DNA of 64,000 nt, taken from assembly GCF_000235445.1 (NCBI RefSeq), contig NZ_JH378830.1, positions 66,111 through 130,110 on the forward strand, written 5' to 3'. A program made the translations under genes and the position numbers. The notes under the pieces were generated by a model. It made no database searches, was not told the origin of the DNA, and saw nothing but the letters and a program-made list of their open reading frames with translations. The DNA is from Johnsonella ignava ATCC 51276. GTDB taxonomy: Bacteria; Bacillota; Clostridia; Lachnospirales; Lachnospiraceae. Shown piece by piece: positions 26,295 through 35,169 of this stretch; position 1 is the stretch's first letter, and each line of letters opens with the position of its first letter.

Positions 26295-26450
26295 TTATAT
26301 TTTATAAAGTGAATAATTAAAATATATACAAGTTTTATATGTTATATATTTTAAATATTTACCTTAGCTTTTTGTAGTGTATATTTACTTTAAACAAAAA
26401 TAAATAACAAGTAAAACATATTTCTTAGCTTAATAAAATATAAATAATAC

Positions 26451-26479
26451 TTGAAAAAAACACCATTTAATATTAATAT
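26451..26479 (+). promoter_or_regulatory. Candidate promoter for the tRNA-Sec/selAB unit
   Basis: TTGAAA (26451-26456), 17-base spacer, TAATAT (26474-26479). The rest of the gap (26295-26547) is AT-rich and holds nothing else recognised apart from a palindrome ACATGTATACATGT around 26498. Confidence 0.4.
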
Positions 26480-26547
26480 ATAGTAGCGGTTTGAACATGT
26501 ATACATGTCGGACTTTTTTAATGTCCTTTAACAGGGCATAAAGTTTT

Positions 26548-26641
26548 GGTGGGAGTTGGGTAGCTGGTGCGCCCCGCAGTCTTCAAAACTGTTGTGTGGG
26601 GTTAGGAGCCTCACGGGTGGGTTCGATTCCCACCACCATCG
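26548..26641 (+). tRNA. selC: tRNA-Sec (anticodon TCA), copy 1
   Basis: Anticodon loop CTTCAAA carries TCA. It has the tRNA-Sec features of a long extra arm (GTGGGG.../CCTCAC, ~6 bp) and a six-pair D stem (with one bulged A) closing a TGGT loop. The T arm is GTGGG-TTCGATT-CCCAC. The acceptor outer pairs are GGTGG/CCATC (one G-U), then one mismatch near its base, so it is less regular than copy 2. Discriminator G; CCA is not encoded. Confidence 0.88.
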
Positions 26642-26740
26642 TTTAAAAATAAAATAATGACAGTGTAAGCAGGCGGCTTAGCTTTAAGAATTTTATCTTT
26701 ACTTATAGGATGCCGCTTATACACAAATAGCCTATGATAT

Positions 26741-26833
26741 GGAGGGTGATGGGTGCTGGTGTGCCCCGCAGTCTTCAAAACTGTTGTGTGGGGTTAGGAG
26801 CCTCACGGGTGGGTTCGATTCCTACCACCTCCG
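26741..26833 (+). tRNA. selC: tRNA-Sec (anticodon TCA), copy 2
   Basis: Nearly identical to copy 1 from the D arm to the T arm (one base differs in the 60 bases from GCCCCGCAG). The outer acceptor is GGAGG/CCTCC, perfectly paired; position 3 has switched from T-A to A-T compared with copy 1, a compensated change. The D stem is GGGTGC/GTGCCC with TGGT loop. Discriminator G, no encoded CCA. It ends 32 bases before the selA start codon. Confidence 0.92.
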
Positions 26834-26865
26834 TTTAACAAAATTCAGCAGCTAAAGGAGAAAAT

Positions 26866-28272
26866 ATGGAAGAAAGACATGAGTTATTGCGTGGACTTCC
26901 CAAAGTAGATGAGGTGCTGCTTGATGAGCGCCTTTTTTTATTTGCATCTACACCAAGGGATATTATTGTAGAAAGTGTAAGAGAAGTTATAGATACCTTC
27001 AGGCAGGAAATACTTTCGGGTGAAAGAACCTGTCAGGTGAATAATGAGGAGGTTTTTGATAAGCTGTCAAAAATTCTTAAAGAAAGAGCGAGGATGAATT
27101 TAAGGCGTGTACTTAATGCTACGGGAGTAGTACTTCATACGAATCTTGGAAGATCAAGGCTCAGCAGACAGGCATATAATGCTATATGTGAGATAGCCGA
27201 TTCATATAGCACGCTTGAGTATGATTTAAAACTTGGAGAAAGAGGCAGCAGGCATGATATAATTTCAGGTATTATAAAGAAAGTTACAGGTGCACAGGCG
27301 GCTATTGCCGTAAATAATAATGCAGCAGCGACCATGATAGTTCTTGCGGCACTTGCAAGGGGAAAAGAAGTTGTTATATCAAGAGGAGAACTTGTAGAAG
27401 TAGGAGGAGCTTTTAGAATCCCTGACGTCATGAGTGAGTCAGGTGCGATATTAAAAGAGGTTGGTGCTACAAACAAGACGAGGACAAGCGATTATATAGC
27501 CGCTTATGATCCTGAAAAAACGGCTATATTTTTAAAAGTTCATACATCAAATTATAGAATAGTAGGTTTTACTGAAGATGTAAGCCTTAATGAGATGGTA
27601 GAGCTTGGTAAAAAATATTCAGTACCTGTGGTATACGATATGGGTAATGGGCTTATAAGTGATTTAAGCCGATATGGGCTTCATGAACCTACGGTATCGG
27701 AAGCATTGAAGGCGGGGGCTGATATAGTTTTATTTTCAGGAGATAAACTGCTTGGAGGTCCTCAGGCAGGAGTTATAATAGGTAAGAAGAAATATATTGA
27801 CATAATTAAAAAACATCCTCTTGCAAGGGCGTTTAGAGTTGATAAATTAACACTTGCAGCACTTGAAGCTACATTTGGCTCATATATTGACGGCAATAAT
27901 GCTATAAAAGATATACCTACACTTAGAATGATATGTGAAAGCGTACAGAGTCTTAAATTAAGAGCCGGGAAGCTTAAAGAAATATTTGAAGAGTATTGCC
28001 CCGGTTTTAATTATGAGATAGAGGAATGTATAGATCAGGTCGGGGGCGGAAGTGCTCCTACAGATGACCTTAAGGGTTATGGTGTCAGCATAACAGGAGG
28101 AGGATTGTCTGCCCAAAAGCTTGAAAGAAGGCTTAGAAAGGCGGAAACACCACTTATAGTCAGAATCAATCATGACAGGGTGCTTGTTAATGTAAGAACA
28201 TTAAGTGATGATGAATTCCTGCTTGCGGCACAGGCAGTTAAATCTGCCCAAGAAGGAGAAGAAAATGCATAA
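26866..28272 (+). CDS. selA: L-seryl-tRNA(Sec) selenium transferase
   Basis: A 468-residue PLP enzyme that converts seryl-tRNA(Sec) to selenocysteinyl-tRNA(Sec) with selenophosphate. Recognisable blocks are 'LNATGVVLHTNLGRSRLS' (~85), the PLP lysine in 'FSGDKLLGGPQAG' (Lys294) and the C-terminal 'VRINHDRVLVNVRTLSDDE'. AAAGGAG ribosome site upstream of ATG. It directly follows the two tRNA-Sec genes and overlaps selB by eight bases, so tRNA, charging and delivery genes are probably co-expressed. Confidence 0.97.
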   Translation: MEERHELLRGLPKVDEVLLDERLFLFASTPRDIIVESVREVIDTFRQEILSGERTCQVNNEEVFDKLSKILKERARMNLRRVLNATGVVLHTNLGRSRLSRQAYNAICEIADSYSTLEYDLKLGERGSRHDIISGIIKKVTGAQAAIAVNNNAAATMIVLAALARGKEVVISRGELVEVGGAFRIPDVMSESGAILKEVGATNKTRTSDYIAAYDPEKTAIFLKVHTSNYRIVGFTEDVSLNEMVELGKKYSVPVVYDMGNGLISDLSRYGLHEPTVSEALKAGADIVLFSGDKLLGGPQAGVIIGKKKYIDIIKKHPLARAFRVDKLTLAALEATFGSYIDGNNAIKDIPTLRMICESVQSLKLRAGKLKEIFEEYCPGFNYEIEECIDQVGGGSAPTDDLKGYGVSITGGGLSAQKLERRLRKAETPLIVRINHDRVLVNVRTLSDDEFLLAAQAVKSAQEGEENA

Positions 28273-30181
28273 TATTATAATAGGAACCGCCGGGCATGTC
28301 GATCATGGCAAAACCTGCCTTATAAAAGCATTGTCAGGCTTTGATACCGATAGACTTAAGGAAGAAAAAAAGAGAGGAATCACAATTGATCTCGGTTTTG
28401 CAAACCTTCCAAATGATGCAGGGCTTCATATAGGGATAATTGATGTTCCGGGGCATGAAAAATTTGTTAAAAATATGTTGGCAGGTATAGGCGGTATAGA
28501 TTTAGTACTGCTTGTAATTTCACTTGAGGAAGGTGTTATGCCTCAGACTGTGGAACATTTCGAGATACTTAAAATGCTTCATATAAAACAGGGAATAGTC
28601 GTACTTACAAAGGAAGATGCGGTAGATACTGATTGGGCTGATGCAGTAGAAGAAGATGTAATCGGACTTGTAAAGGACAGTTTTTTAGAAAATGCACCTA
28701 TGATAAGAGTATCATCATATACAGGCAAAAACATATCAAAATTAAAGGATATGATTATAAGCATGGTTGCGGATTTGGCAGGGCGTAGAGAAGAAGCGGA
28801 ACTTTTCAGATTATATGTTGACAGAGTATTTACTATGGAAGGCTTCGGGACTGTGGTTACAGGAACACTTCAGGAAGGAAGTGTTAAAACAGGTGATGAT
28901 GTAGTTTTGTATCCTGCCGGCAGGGAGATTAAGATAAGAGGTATACAGTCTCATGGACAAAAGGAAGAACAGGCATTTGCAGGACAGCGTACAGCACTTA
29001 ATTTATTAAATGTTAAAAAAGAGGAATTAAGCAGGGGAGATATACTTGCTTATCCAGGTTCAATAATTAAAACAAAATTAATTGATGTAAAGGTTAATAC
29101 ATTTAAAACAAGTACAAGAGAACTTAGGAGCGGAGACAGAATACATTTAAATTATGGCTCGGCACAAGTTATGGCAAAAGTGATTCTTTTGTCAAAAGAT
29201 TTTTTAAGACCCGGAGAAGGCGATTATGCTCAGCTTAGGTTTGATGATGATGTAGTGCTTAAGAGAAATGATCGCTTTATAATAAGATTCCTTTCACCTG
29301 TAGAGACCTTTGGAGGTGGAGTTGTACTTGACATAGCACCTTTAAAGCATAAAAAAAAGGATGAAGCGGTCCTTGAAAATATGAAGATAAAAGAGCTAGG
29401 AAGTGATTTTGATACATGTGAACTTAAGATAGCTGAAGAAAGTCATAGATTTCCTGACAGACATAGATTGGCAGGACTGATGGGAATGACATCAGCTGAA
29501 ATTTTAAATATAATTGACACTCTTAAAACTAAAAAGAAAATTATAGTTCTTTCAGATGATACATTTATACATCTTGCTTATTGGAAAACAATCACGGATT
29601 TTTCGCAGGAACTTCTTAAAAATTTCCATAAAGAAAATCCTATAAAAGAGGGTATGGGAAAGGAAGAGTTTAAATCAAAACTCAGCGAACAGTTTAGACT
29701 TAAAGACAGCAGAAAATCTTTAGTGCTGCTTGAAGAACTTGTAAAGCGTATGGTTGTAAAAATAAATGCTTCATTTGTCGCCGACAGGGATTTTCTTGCA
29801 GAATATTCTGCTGAGATGAATGTAATGCTTGGTGAAATAAAGGACATATATATAAAGGCAGGGATTGAAGCTCCGTTAACTGTAAGTGTAATTGATGAGT
29901 TTAAAGATAAAAATGCGGCAAAAGAAGTAATTGCGGATCTGCTTAAAAATAATGAACTTATTAAATTAAATCCGGCAGTTTATATAAATGCACAGGCATA
30001 TAATGATGCATTAAATACCCTGGTAGATTTTATGAAAGACAGAAAGGAATTTACACTTGCGGAATTTAGGGATCTTTTTTCTACTTCAAGAAAATTTGCA
30101 CTTCAATTTCTTGAGTATACTGATAAGAAAAGAATTACAAAACTTAATGGTGATAAAAGGGTGCTTTTAAAGAATATTTAG
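28265..30181 (+). CDS. selB: Selenocysteine-specific elongation factor
   Basis: A 638-residue translational GTPase. The G1 motif is 'GHVDHGKT' (residues ~10-17), with 'DVPGHEKF' and 'TKEDAVD' type G3/G4. Domains II-III follow, then a C-terminal winged-helix region (~380-638) that binds the SECIS hairpin. It delivers Sec-tRNA(Sec) to UGA codons such as that of grdA. I chose ATG 28265 (MHNIIIGTAG), with GGAGAAG upstream; it overlaps the selA end by eight bases. A longer upstream frame exists but only within selA. Confidence 0.97.
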   Translation: MHNIIIGTAGHVDHGKTCLIKALSGFDTDRLKEEKKRGITIDLGFANLPNDAGLHIGIIDVPGHEKFVKNMLAGIGGIDLVLLVISLEEGVMPQTVEHFEILKMLHIKQGIVVLTKEDAVDTDWADAVEEDVIGLVKDSFLENAPMIRVSSYTGKNISKLKDMIISMVADLAGRREEAELFRLYVDRVFTMEGFGTVVTGTLQEGSVKTGDDVVLYPAGREIKIRGIQSHGQKEEQAFAGQRTALNLLNVKKEELSRGDILAYPGSIIKTKLIDVKVNTFKTSTRELRSGDRIHLNYGSAQVMAKVILLSKDFLRPGEGDYAQLRFDDDVVLKRNDRFIIRFLSPVETFGGGVVLDIAPLKHKKKDEAVLENMKIKELGSDFDTCELKIAEESHRFPDRHRLAGLMGMTSAEILNIIDTLKTKKKIIVLSDDTFIHLAYWKTITDFSQELLKNFHKENPIKEGMGKEEFKSKLSEQFRLKDSRKSLVLLEELVKRMVVKINASFVADRDFLAEYSAEMNVMLGEIKDIYIKAGIEAPLTVSVIDEFKDKNAAKEVIADLLKNNELIKLNPAVYINAQAYNDALNTLVDFMKDRKEFTLAEFRDLFSTSRKFALQFLEYTDKKRITKLNGDKRVLLKNI

Positions 30182-30264
30182 GAAAAAATGATTAAACATT
30201 TCCTATGTGAAAATTACATATATTTTGCTGCCTATGTGATTTTATTATATATGCAAGCTACTTA

Positions 30265-30299
30265 AATTAAACACTGAGTCAATCAGTGTTTAATTACTT
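30265..30299 (+). terminator. Hairpin terminator after selB
   Basis: AATTAAACACTGA (30265-30277) and TCAGTGTTTAATT (30283-30295) form a perfect 13-bp stem with a five-base loop, followed by ACTTT. The T tract is short. Confidence 0.6.
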
Positions 30300-30432
30300 T
30301 AAAGCAAAGTATAACTCTTTTATCAAGGTGATAGCACTATTTTTAAATGTATACATGTTAATATGTGCATTAATAAACATTTGCGTTAATAAAAAAGAAA
30401 TAATATATTAATGGTATTCATAGCTTTCTATA

Positions 30433-30441
30433 TGCTATAAT
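30433..30441 (+). promoter_or_regulatory. Extended -10 promoter for the ABC transporter operon
   Basis: TGCTATAAT (30433-30441) is an extended -10 box with a consensus TATAAT; the -35 region is poor. It lies 88 bases before the ATPase start. The remainder of the 347-base gap after selB holds the selB hairpin and AT-rich sequence with nothing else recognised. Confidence 0.45.
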
Positions 30442-30528
30442 AGCTCTCATATCAGCTGTATTTAATATTTTTAAGATATAGTATTTACAGCTCATATATT
30501 TAAATAATGTATAACTAAAGGAAGGCTG

Positions 30529-31242
30529 ATGGGAAAACAGGATAATGCTGAAGATACAGTTTATAAAAAAAATATAGTTATAAAAGTCAGCGGTCTTTAT
30601 AAATACTATAAGGTCGGTACACAGTACGTTCATGCACTTGACGGACTTGATTTTGATATAAAAAAAGGAGAATTCTGTGCTATAGTAGGTCCGTCAGGTT
30701 CAGGTAAATCAACACTTTTAAATATGCTTGCAGGTCTTGAAAAGCCCTCAAAGGGTGAGATAGTAATAGCAGGCAAACATATAGAAAAGCTTAATGAGAA
30801 CCAGCTTGTAGCATTTAGGCGTGAAAATGTGGGATTTATATTTCAGTCATACAACCTGCTACAGACCATGAGTGCGGTTGAAAATGTGGCTATGCCGCTT
30901 ATGTTCAGAGGAGTACCGGTTAAAAAAAGACTGGCTGTCGCAAATAAATATCTTGAGCTTGTAGGATTAAAAAAACAGGCTAATCAAAAAGGCAATGCAA
31001 TGAGTGGAGGCCAGCAGCAGAGGGTAGGTATAGCAAGAGCACTTGCTATGAATCCTAAAATAATATTTGCTGATGAACCTACCGGAAACCTTGATACAAA
31101 AACTACCGGGGAAGTGCTTGAGCTCATGAAAGATGTAGTAAGCAAGGCAGGAAAAACACTTATTATGGTAACACATGATAATCATATAGCTGATTTTGCA
31201 GACCGAAGGATAAGGATAGTTGACGGAAAAATCAGTGATTAA
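30529..31242 (+). CDS. ABC transporter ATP-binding protein (MacB/LolD type)
   Basis: A 237-residue ATPase with Walker A 'GPSGSGKST', Q-loop 'FQSYNLL', signature 'MSGGQQQR', Walker B 'IIFADEPTGNLD' and switch His in 'MVTHD'. The order of residues and the 'RRENVGFIFQSYNLL' block are typical of the MacB/LolD/FtsE subfamily, which drives mechanotransmission rather than classical channel transport. It pairs with the FtsX-fold permease at 33233 and the CARDB-like protein between them. Confidence 0.93.
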   Translation: MGKQDNAEDTVYKKNIVIKVSGLYKYYKVGTQYVHALDGLDFDIKKGEFCAIVGPSGSGKSTLLNMLAGLEKPSKGEIVIAGKHIEKLNENQLVAFRRENVGFIFQSYNLLQTMSAVENVAMPLMFRGVPVKKRLAVANKYLELVGLKKQANQKGNAMSGGQQQRVGIARALAMNPKIIFADEPTGNLDTKTTGEVLELMKDVVSKAGKTLIMVTHDNHIADFADRRIRIVDGKISD

Positions 31243-31304
31243 GTTTTAATTGGGTTTTGAGATAATTATGATATATTATAATTCATAAATACAAAGGAAG
31301 GAGA

Positions 31305-31329
31305 GTATGATATATGCGATATATCATAC
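31305..31329. repeat. Perfect 11-bp inverted repeat between ribosome site and start codon
   Basis: GTATGATATAT (31305-31315), GCG, ATATATCATAC (31319-31329). As RNA it would form a hairpin between the strong AAGGAGG-like site and the ATG at 31339; as DNA it could be an operator. Confidence 0.8.
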
Positions 31330-31342
31330 GGAATTGATATGA
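31307..31342 (+). CDS. Putative 11-codon leader ORF coupled to the next gene
   Basis: ATG 31307, just after the purine-rich AAGGAAGGAG tract (31294-31303), opens MIYAIYHTELI and stops at TGA 31340-31342. The stop overlaps the ATG of the next gene (31339) as ATGA. The larger gene has only a weak GGAA of its own, so the strong ribosome site appears to belong to this tiny ORF. Most of its codons lie in a perfect 11-bp inverted repeat (31305-31315/31319-31329). Translation of the main gene may depend on coupling to it. Not proven to be translated. Confidence 0.4.
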   Translation: MIYAIYHTELI

Positions 31343-33168
31343 AGACTCTTAGAAGAGCCTTAAGTACATTTATGATAGTGTTCCTTTTTGTAATTGGAAT
31401 TTTGTCAAATGTACATGCAGAGCTTGTTAATACTGAGGGAAATGCTTACTTTACCCAGTCGAAGATACCGACAGGAAAAACGGGGCAGATAATGAATGTA
31501 ACATTTAAATTTACTGCTGATCAGGATTATACAAATGCCTGGGTGGGCATAGCCTATGATGATCAGATAAACAATACAGATGAAAGCGGTTCTGAACCGG
31601 TCAAATATGCATATCCTTTTGAGGTAAGCTCTGAAACCAATGTAAGGAAAAGTATCGGAAGGATGAAAAAGGGGCAGTCAAAAACAGTCAGTATTTCAGC
31701 AAGAGTAAGGCGGGATATTCCGGAGGGGTATTATGGTGTACAGGTGTATGTGGCTGATTCAAAAGAAGGAGGTTCGCATGGTCCTCAGGAATATGTAAAT
31801 GTCTGGGTAAAAAAATCAACGGATAAGGAAACTGAAACAGATGAAGTAAAGGACGTAGTTTTTTCAATAGGAGAAGATCAGGCTTCACCTAGAGGGGCCT
31901 ATCCTGAAACTATGAATTTTAGTCTCAATTTAAAAAACAAGGGTAAAGTAACTGCACAGGATGTAACTGCAAGTCTTATAGTTGACAGGGATGACAAAGT
32001 ATTTCCGTTTGAGATAGATGAAGCCAATTATGATAAAAGCTTCGCAAAGATTGCAAAGGATGAAGCTGTAAGTTTGGATTACAGCTTCAAGATAAGAAAA
32101 GATTCATATACGGGATATTATCCTATTAAAATGCAGATCACCTATAGGGAAAGCTCTGAGGGTGAACTTAAAAAGGCTGAAACACAATTTTATGTGCATG
32201 TTGTAAGCAAGGCTGCTGAAACTTCGGAAACAACCGGAAAGCCCGAAAAGGATTTTAATGCAAATGACAGAGTAAAAGCAAGGATTGTTGTTGACAGCTA
32301 CCGCACTGTGCCTGAAGAAATATTTGCAGGGGAAGAGTTTGAGCTTATAGTGGTTATGAAAAATGCATCTCAGACAGTAGCGGCAAGTAATATACTTTTT
32401 TCATTTGAATCTGAGAAAGTTTCTGAAAGCACAGTATTTACAACCGCTGAGGGTTCAAATTCAGTAGTTGTAAATTCACTTGCACCAAATGCAACTGCAG
32501 AGATAAGTGTAAAACTTAAATCAAAGCCTACAATCGACCAAAGGTCTTACGGTGTAACTATAAAAGAAAAGTTTGATTCACCTGAATTTAAAAATGCCGA
32601 GGAAAGTGTAGCATTAGATGTTGCTGTAAAACAGATGGCAAAGCTTACCACGGGTACTATAACGGTAAATCCCTCGTCCATAGGAGTTGATGGTGAAAGC
32701 AATCTGTCTTTTCAGATAAGCAATACAGGTAAAGTGCCGCTTTATAATGTATTTGTAAAATGTGAAGCTGACTCAATTAAAGCGGTTGATCAGTATGTTG
32801 GTAATATAAAACCCGGAGAGAGCGGAAATGTGGATCTTATGCTTTCAGCACAAGCGGTTACTAATGATGAAAACAGCAATATAAATATTACAATTACTTA
32901 TGAAGATGAAAATGGTGTTACAAGCTCGGTAAACAGAGAGGTTGACCTTACGGTGCTTGAAGAGGATCCTAATTCATTTGCCAATGATATGGATATGGAT
33001 TTTGATAAAGATATGGAGGTAAAAACTCCATGGTACAAAGATAAGAGATTTATAATGGGAGTGATTGTAATAGCTGTTATATCGGCAGCAGCTGCAATTG
33101 CAGTTAAGATTATAAAAAAGAAAAAGGAAGCTGCTGAAGATAAGGCGGATGACGATATTGAGATTTAA
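31339..33168 (+). CDS. Secreted CARDB-like (COG1361) membrane-anchored protein of ABC system
   Basis: A 609-residue protein with a signal peptide (residues ~1-27), several beta-sandwich regions with NPCBM/CARDB-like phrases ('SLNLKNKGKVTAQDVTASL' at ~195, 'NLSFQISNTGKVPLYNVFVKC' at ~455) and a C-terminal membrane segment (~578-597) with a short Lys-rich then acidic cytoplasmic tail. Such COG1361-type proteins sit between MacB-like ATPase and permease genes in Clostridia and probably act as the extracytoplasmic partner of the exporter. The start codon overlaps the stop of a short leader ORF. Confidence 0.82.
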   Translation: MKTLRRALSTFMIVFLFVIGILSNVHAELVNTEGNAYFTQSKIPTGKTGQIMNVTFKFTADQDYTNAWVGIAYDDQINNTDESGSEPVKYAYPFEVSSETNVRKSIGRMKKGQSKTVSISARVRRDIPEGYYGVQVYVADSKEGGSHGPQEYVNVWVKKSTDKETETDEVKDVVFSIGEDQASPRGAYPETMNFSLNLKNKGKVTAQDVTASLIVDRDDKVFPFEIDEANYDKSFAKIAKDEAVSLDYSFKIRKDSYTGYYPIKMQITYRESSEGELKKAETQFYVHVVSKAAETSETTGKPEKDFNANDRVKARIVVDSYRTVPEEIFAGEEFELIVVMKNASQTVAASNILFSFESEKVSESTVFTTAEGSNSVVVNSLAPNATAEISVKLKSKPTIDQRSYGVTIKEKFDSPEFKNAEESVALDVAVKQMAKLTTGTITVNPSSIGVDGESNLSFQISNTGKVPLYNVFVKCEADSIKAVDQYVGNIKPGESGNVDLMLSAQAVTNDENSNINITITYEDENGVTSSVNREVDLTVLEEDPNSFANDMDMDFDKDMEVKTPWYKDKRFIMGVIVIAVISAAAAIAVKIIKKKKEAAEDKADDDIEI

Positions 33169-33232
33169 TTTACAGGGGCAGATTTAAATTCTGTACTTGA
33201 TTCAGCGAAAGGTTTAATTAGGTTTTAAATTT

Positions 33233-34618
33233 ATGAAATTTTCTGATTTACTCGGTATGAGTATTGGAAATCTTTTTAGGCGTAAAGTAAGGACACTGCT
33301 TACTATATTCGGTGTGCTTATAGGTACTGCTTCAGTTGTTACTATGGTATCTATCGGTATTGGTATGAAAAACCTTAACTTGGATCTTCAAAAAAGTTCA
33401 GTTATTACAAAGATGATAGAAGTACATTCTCAGGCTGATTATGGAGCCAGCGACAGTTCTTCACTTGAAAAATTTATAAATGATAAAGATATTGCGAAGA
33501 TGGCAGCAATAAAAAATGTTGATGTGGCTACTCCGTATTTTGAAGTGTCAGTTATATTAAAGCAGGGTGTATATGTGTCGGATGCCCAAATCATAGGCGT
33601 AACCCGGGCATTTCTCGAAAAAATGCCTCTTAGCCAGGGGACAATCCCGCAAAAGGGTTCTTCAGAACTTGAGCTTCTTGCAGGAGGAGAACTTAATCTT
33701 AATTTTTATAATCCTAAAGTAAGCCAATATGCTACTTACGGCAATGCTCCGGATATAGATTTTATGAATAAAACCATGTTTGTAATATATGATACAGGAG
33801 CTTATTATTCATCTCAGCAGCCTTCAGATGCGGCTTTACCCTCACAAGGCAGCGGTGATCCCCTTGAGTCTAAGGTAGTTCTTCCGCCTAAAAAATATAT
33901 TGTAAAAACTTCGGGTATTATAGAAGCTGATGAAAGCGGTTACAGTCCGTTTTCAAGTTATGGGGCATATGCTGATATAGATATACTTAAGGCACAACTT
34001 AGAAAATATATGAAAAATAAAGTGGTTCCGGGACAGCCTGAAACAAAAAACGGGAAACCTTATAAGACTTTTGTATATTCAAGAGCTCTGGTAATGGCTG
34101 ATGATCAGTCGCATGTCGAGGAAATACAGAATACTATAAAAAAGATGGGGTTTCAGACCGATTCCATACTTGAGATAATAAAACAGCAGCAGAAGCAGTC
34201 AAATCTTATACAGACTGCACTTGGTATGATAGGAGGGGTATCACTTTTTGTCGCTGCAATAGGTATAGCAAATACAATGATGATGTCAATATACGAAAGA
34301 ACAAAGGAGATAGGTATTATGAAGGTGCTTGGCTGTGATATGGCAAAGATAAGAGATATGTTTTTAATTGAATCGGCGCTTATAGGATTTATAGGCGGTG
34401 TTGTTGGTGTAGGGCTGAGTTATTTTGTGGCATTTATACTCAATAGCACGAATGTGGGCTATACGCTTACCCATCAAAATGGAAATATTTCTATAATCCC
34501 TAACTGGATGGGGTTGGTGGCAGTAGTTTTTGCAATTATGGTAGGTATGGTAGCAGGACTTTTGCCATCATTAAGAGCCATGAAATTAAGCCCTCTTTCA
34601 GCACTTAGAAATGAATAG
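33233..34618 (+). CDS. MacB/FtsX-type ABC permease
   Basis: A 461-residue membrane protein. It has an N-terminal membrane helix ('RTLLTIFGVLIGTASVVTMVSIG', ~20-42), a large extracytoplasmic domain (~45-325) and three C-terminal helices. 'SIYERTKEIGIMKVLGC' is the conserved FtsX-domain coupling segment. This is the typical MacB topology. With the ATPase and CARDB-like protein it should export or signal across the envelope; in a Gram-positive cell there is no TolC, so a mechanotransmission or peptide/antibiotic export role is likely but unassigned. Confidence 0.9.
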   Translation: MKFSDLLGMSIGNLFRRKVRTLLTIFGVLIGTASVVTMVSIGIGMKNLNLDLQKSSVITKMIEVHSQADYGASDSSSLEKFINDKDIAKMAAIKNVDVATPYFEVSVILKQGVYVSDAQIIGVTRAFLEKMPLSQGTIPQKGSSELELLAGGELNLNFYNPKVSQYATYGNAPDIDFMNKTMFVIYDTGAYYSSQQPSDAALPSQGSGDPLESKVVLPPKKYIVKTSGIIEADESGYSPFSSYGAYADIDILKAQLRKYMKNKVVPGQPETKNGKPYKTFVYSRALVMADDQSHVEEIQNTIKKMGFQTDSILEIIKQQQKQSNLIQTALGMIGGVSLFVAAIGIANTMMMSIYERTKEIGIMKVLGCDMAKIRDMFLIESALIGFIGGVVGVGLSYFVAFILNSTNVGYTLTHQNGNISIIPNWMGLVAVVFAIMVGMVAGLLPSLRAMKLSPLSALRNE

Positions 34619-34698
34619 TATTTTTAAAAGCAAACGCATATAAAATAAAAGTATATTAAAAAATATTAAAAAATATAAGTTAAAAAATAAAAAAATAC

Positions 34699-34727
34699 TT
34701 GACAAGTATATTTTATGTGCTTATAAT
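34699..34727 (+). promoter_or_regulatory. Perfect consensus promoter for the ilv operon
   Basis: TTGACA (34699-34704), 17-base spacer, TATAAT (34722-34727). Both boxes match consensus exactly, giving a start near 34735 at the 5' edge of the T-box leader. Confidence 0.88.
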
Positions 34728-34734
34728 ACCTCAC

Positions 34735-35058
34735 ATAAAAAAGAGAGATTTAAAAGCAATGACGGAGACAAAGCTGCTTAATAAGTCTATTACAGCAAAC
34801 TTGGACGATGAGAGCAAGTATAGATGTAAGTAGGAAATGATCACTCCTAAGCTGCCATACCGAGATTGATATTTAAAAGATTTAGGTATAGGTCGTATCC
34901 CTACGTTACAAGGGTAAGATTAAGATAGTAAAATCTATCCGATCCGATTAAGAGGCGGATATTTATATTCGCAAATAAGGTGGTACCGCGGATGCTGTGA
35001 AGCTTTCGTCCTTATATGCCTGCGTAAAGTGGGCGTATAGGGATGAAAGCTTTTTTTG
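34735..35058 (+). ncRNA. T-box leader of the ilv operon
   Basis: The leader contains the T-box sequence AAGGTGGTACCGCGG (34977-34991). A terminator follows at once: AAGCTTTCGTCC...GCC (35000-35020) pairs with GGGCGTATAGGGATGAAAGCTT (35031-35052) and a T run. UGGU would pair with an ACCA tRNA end. Uncharged tRNA would promote antitermination. An extra hairpin (GCTG.../CAGC, ~34774-34799) precedes the main stem I. The specifier codon was not assigned; an Ile, Val or Leu codon is expected from the genes below. Confidence 0.92.
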
Positions 35059-35169
35059 TTATAAAAATATGATTAATGGCATGCATTCAGTGTCGTTTGC
35101 TTTCATATCTGGATTGTAAATCTATAAATCTCTTGTTAATTTATATTATTAAAAATGGAGGATAAAACT

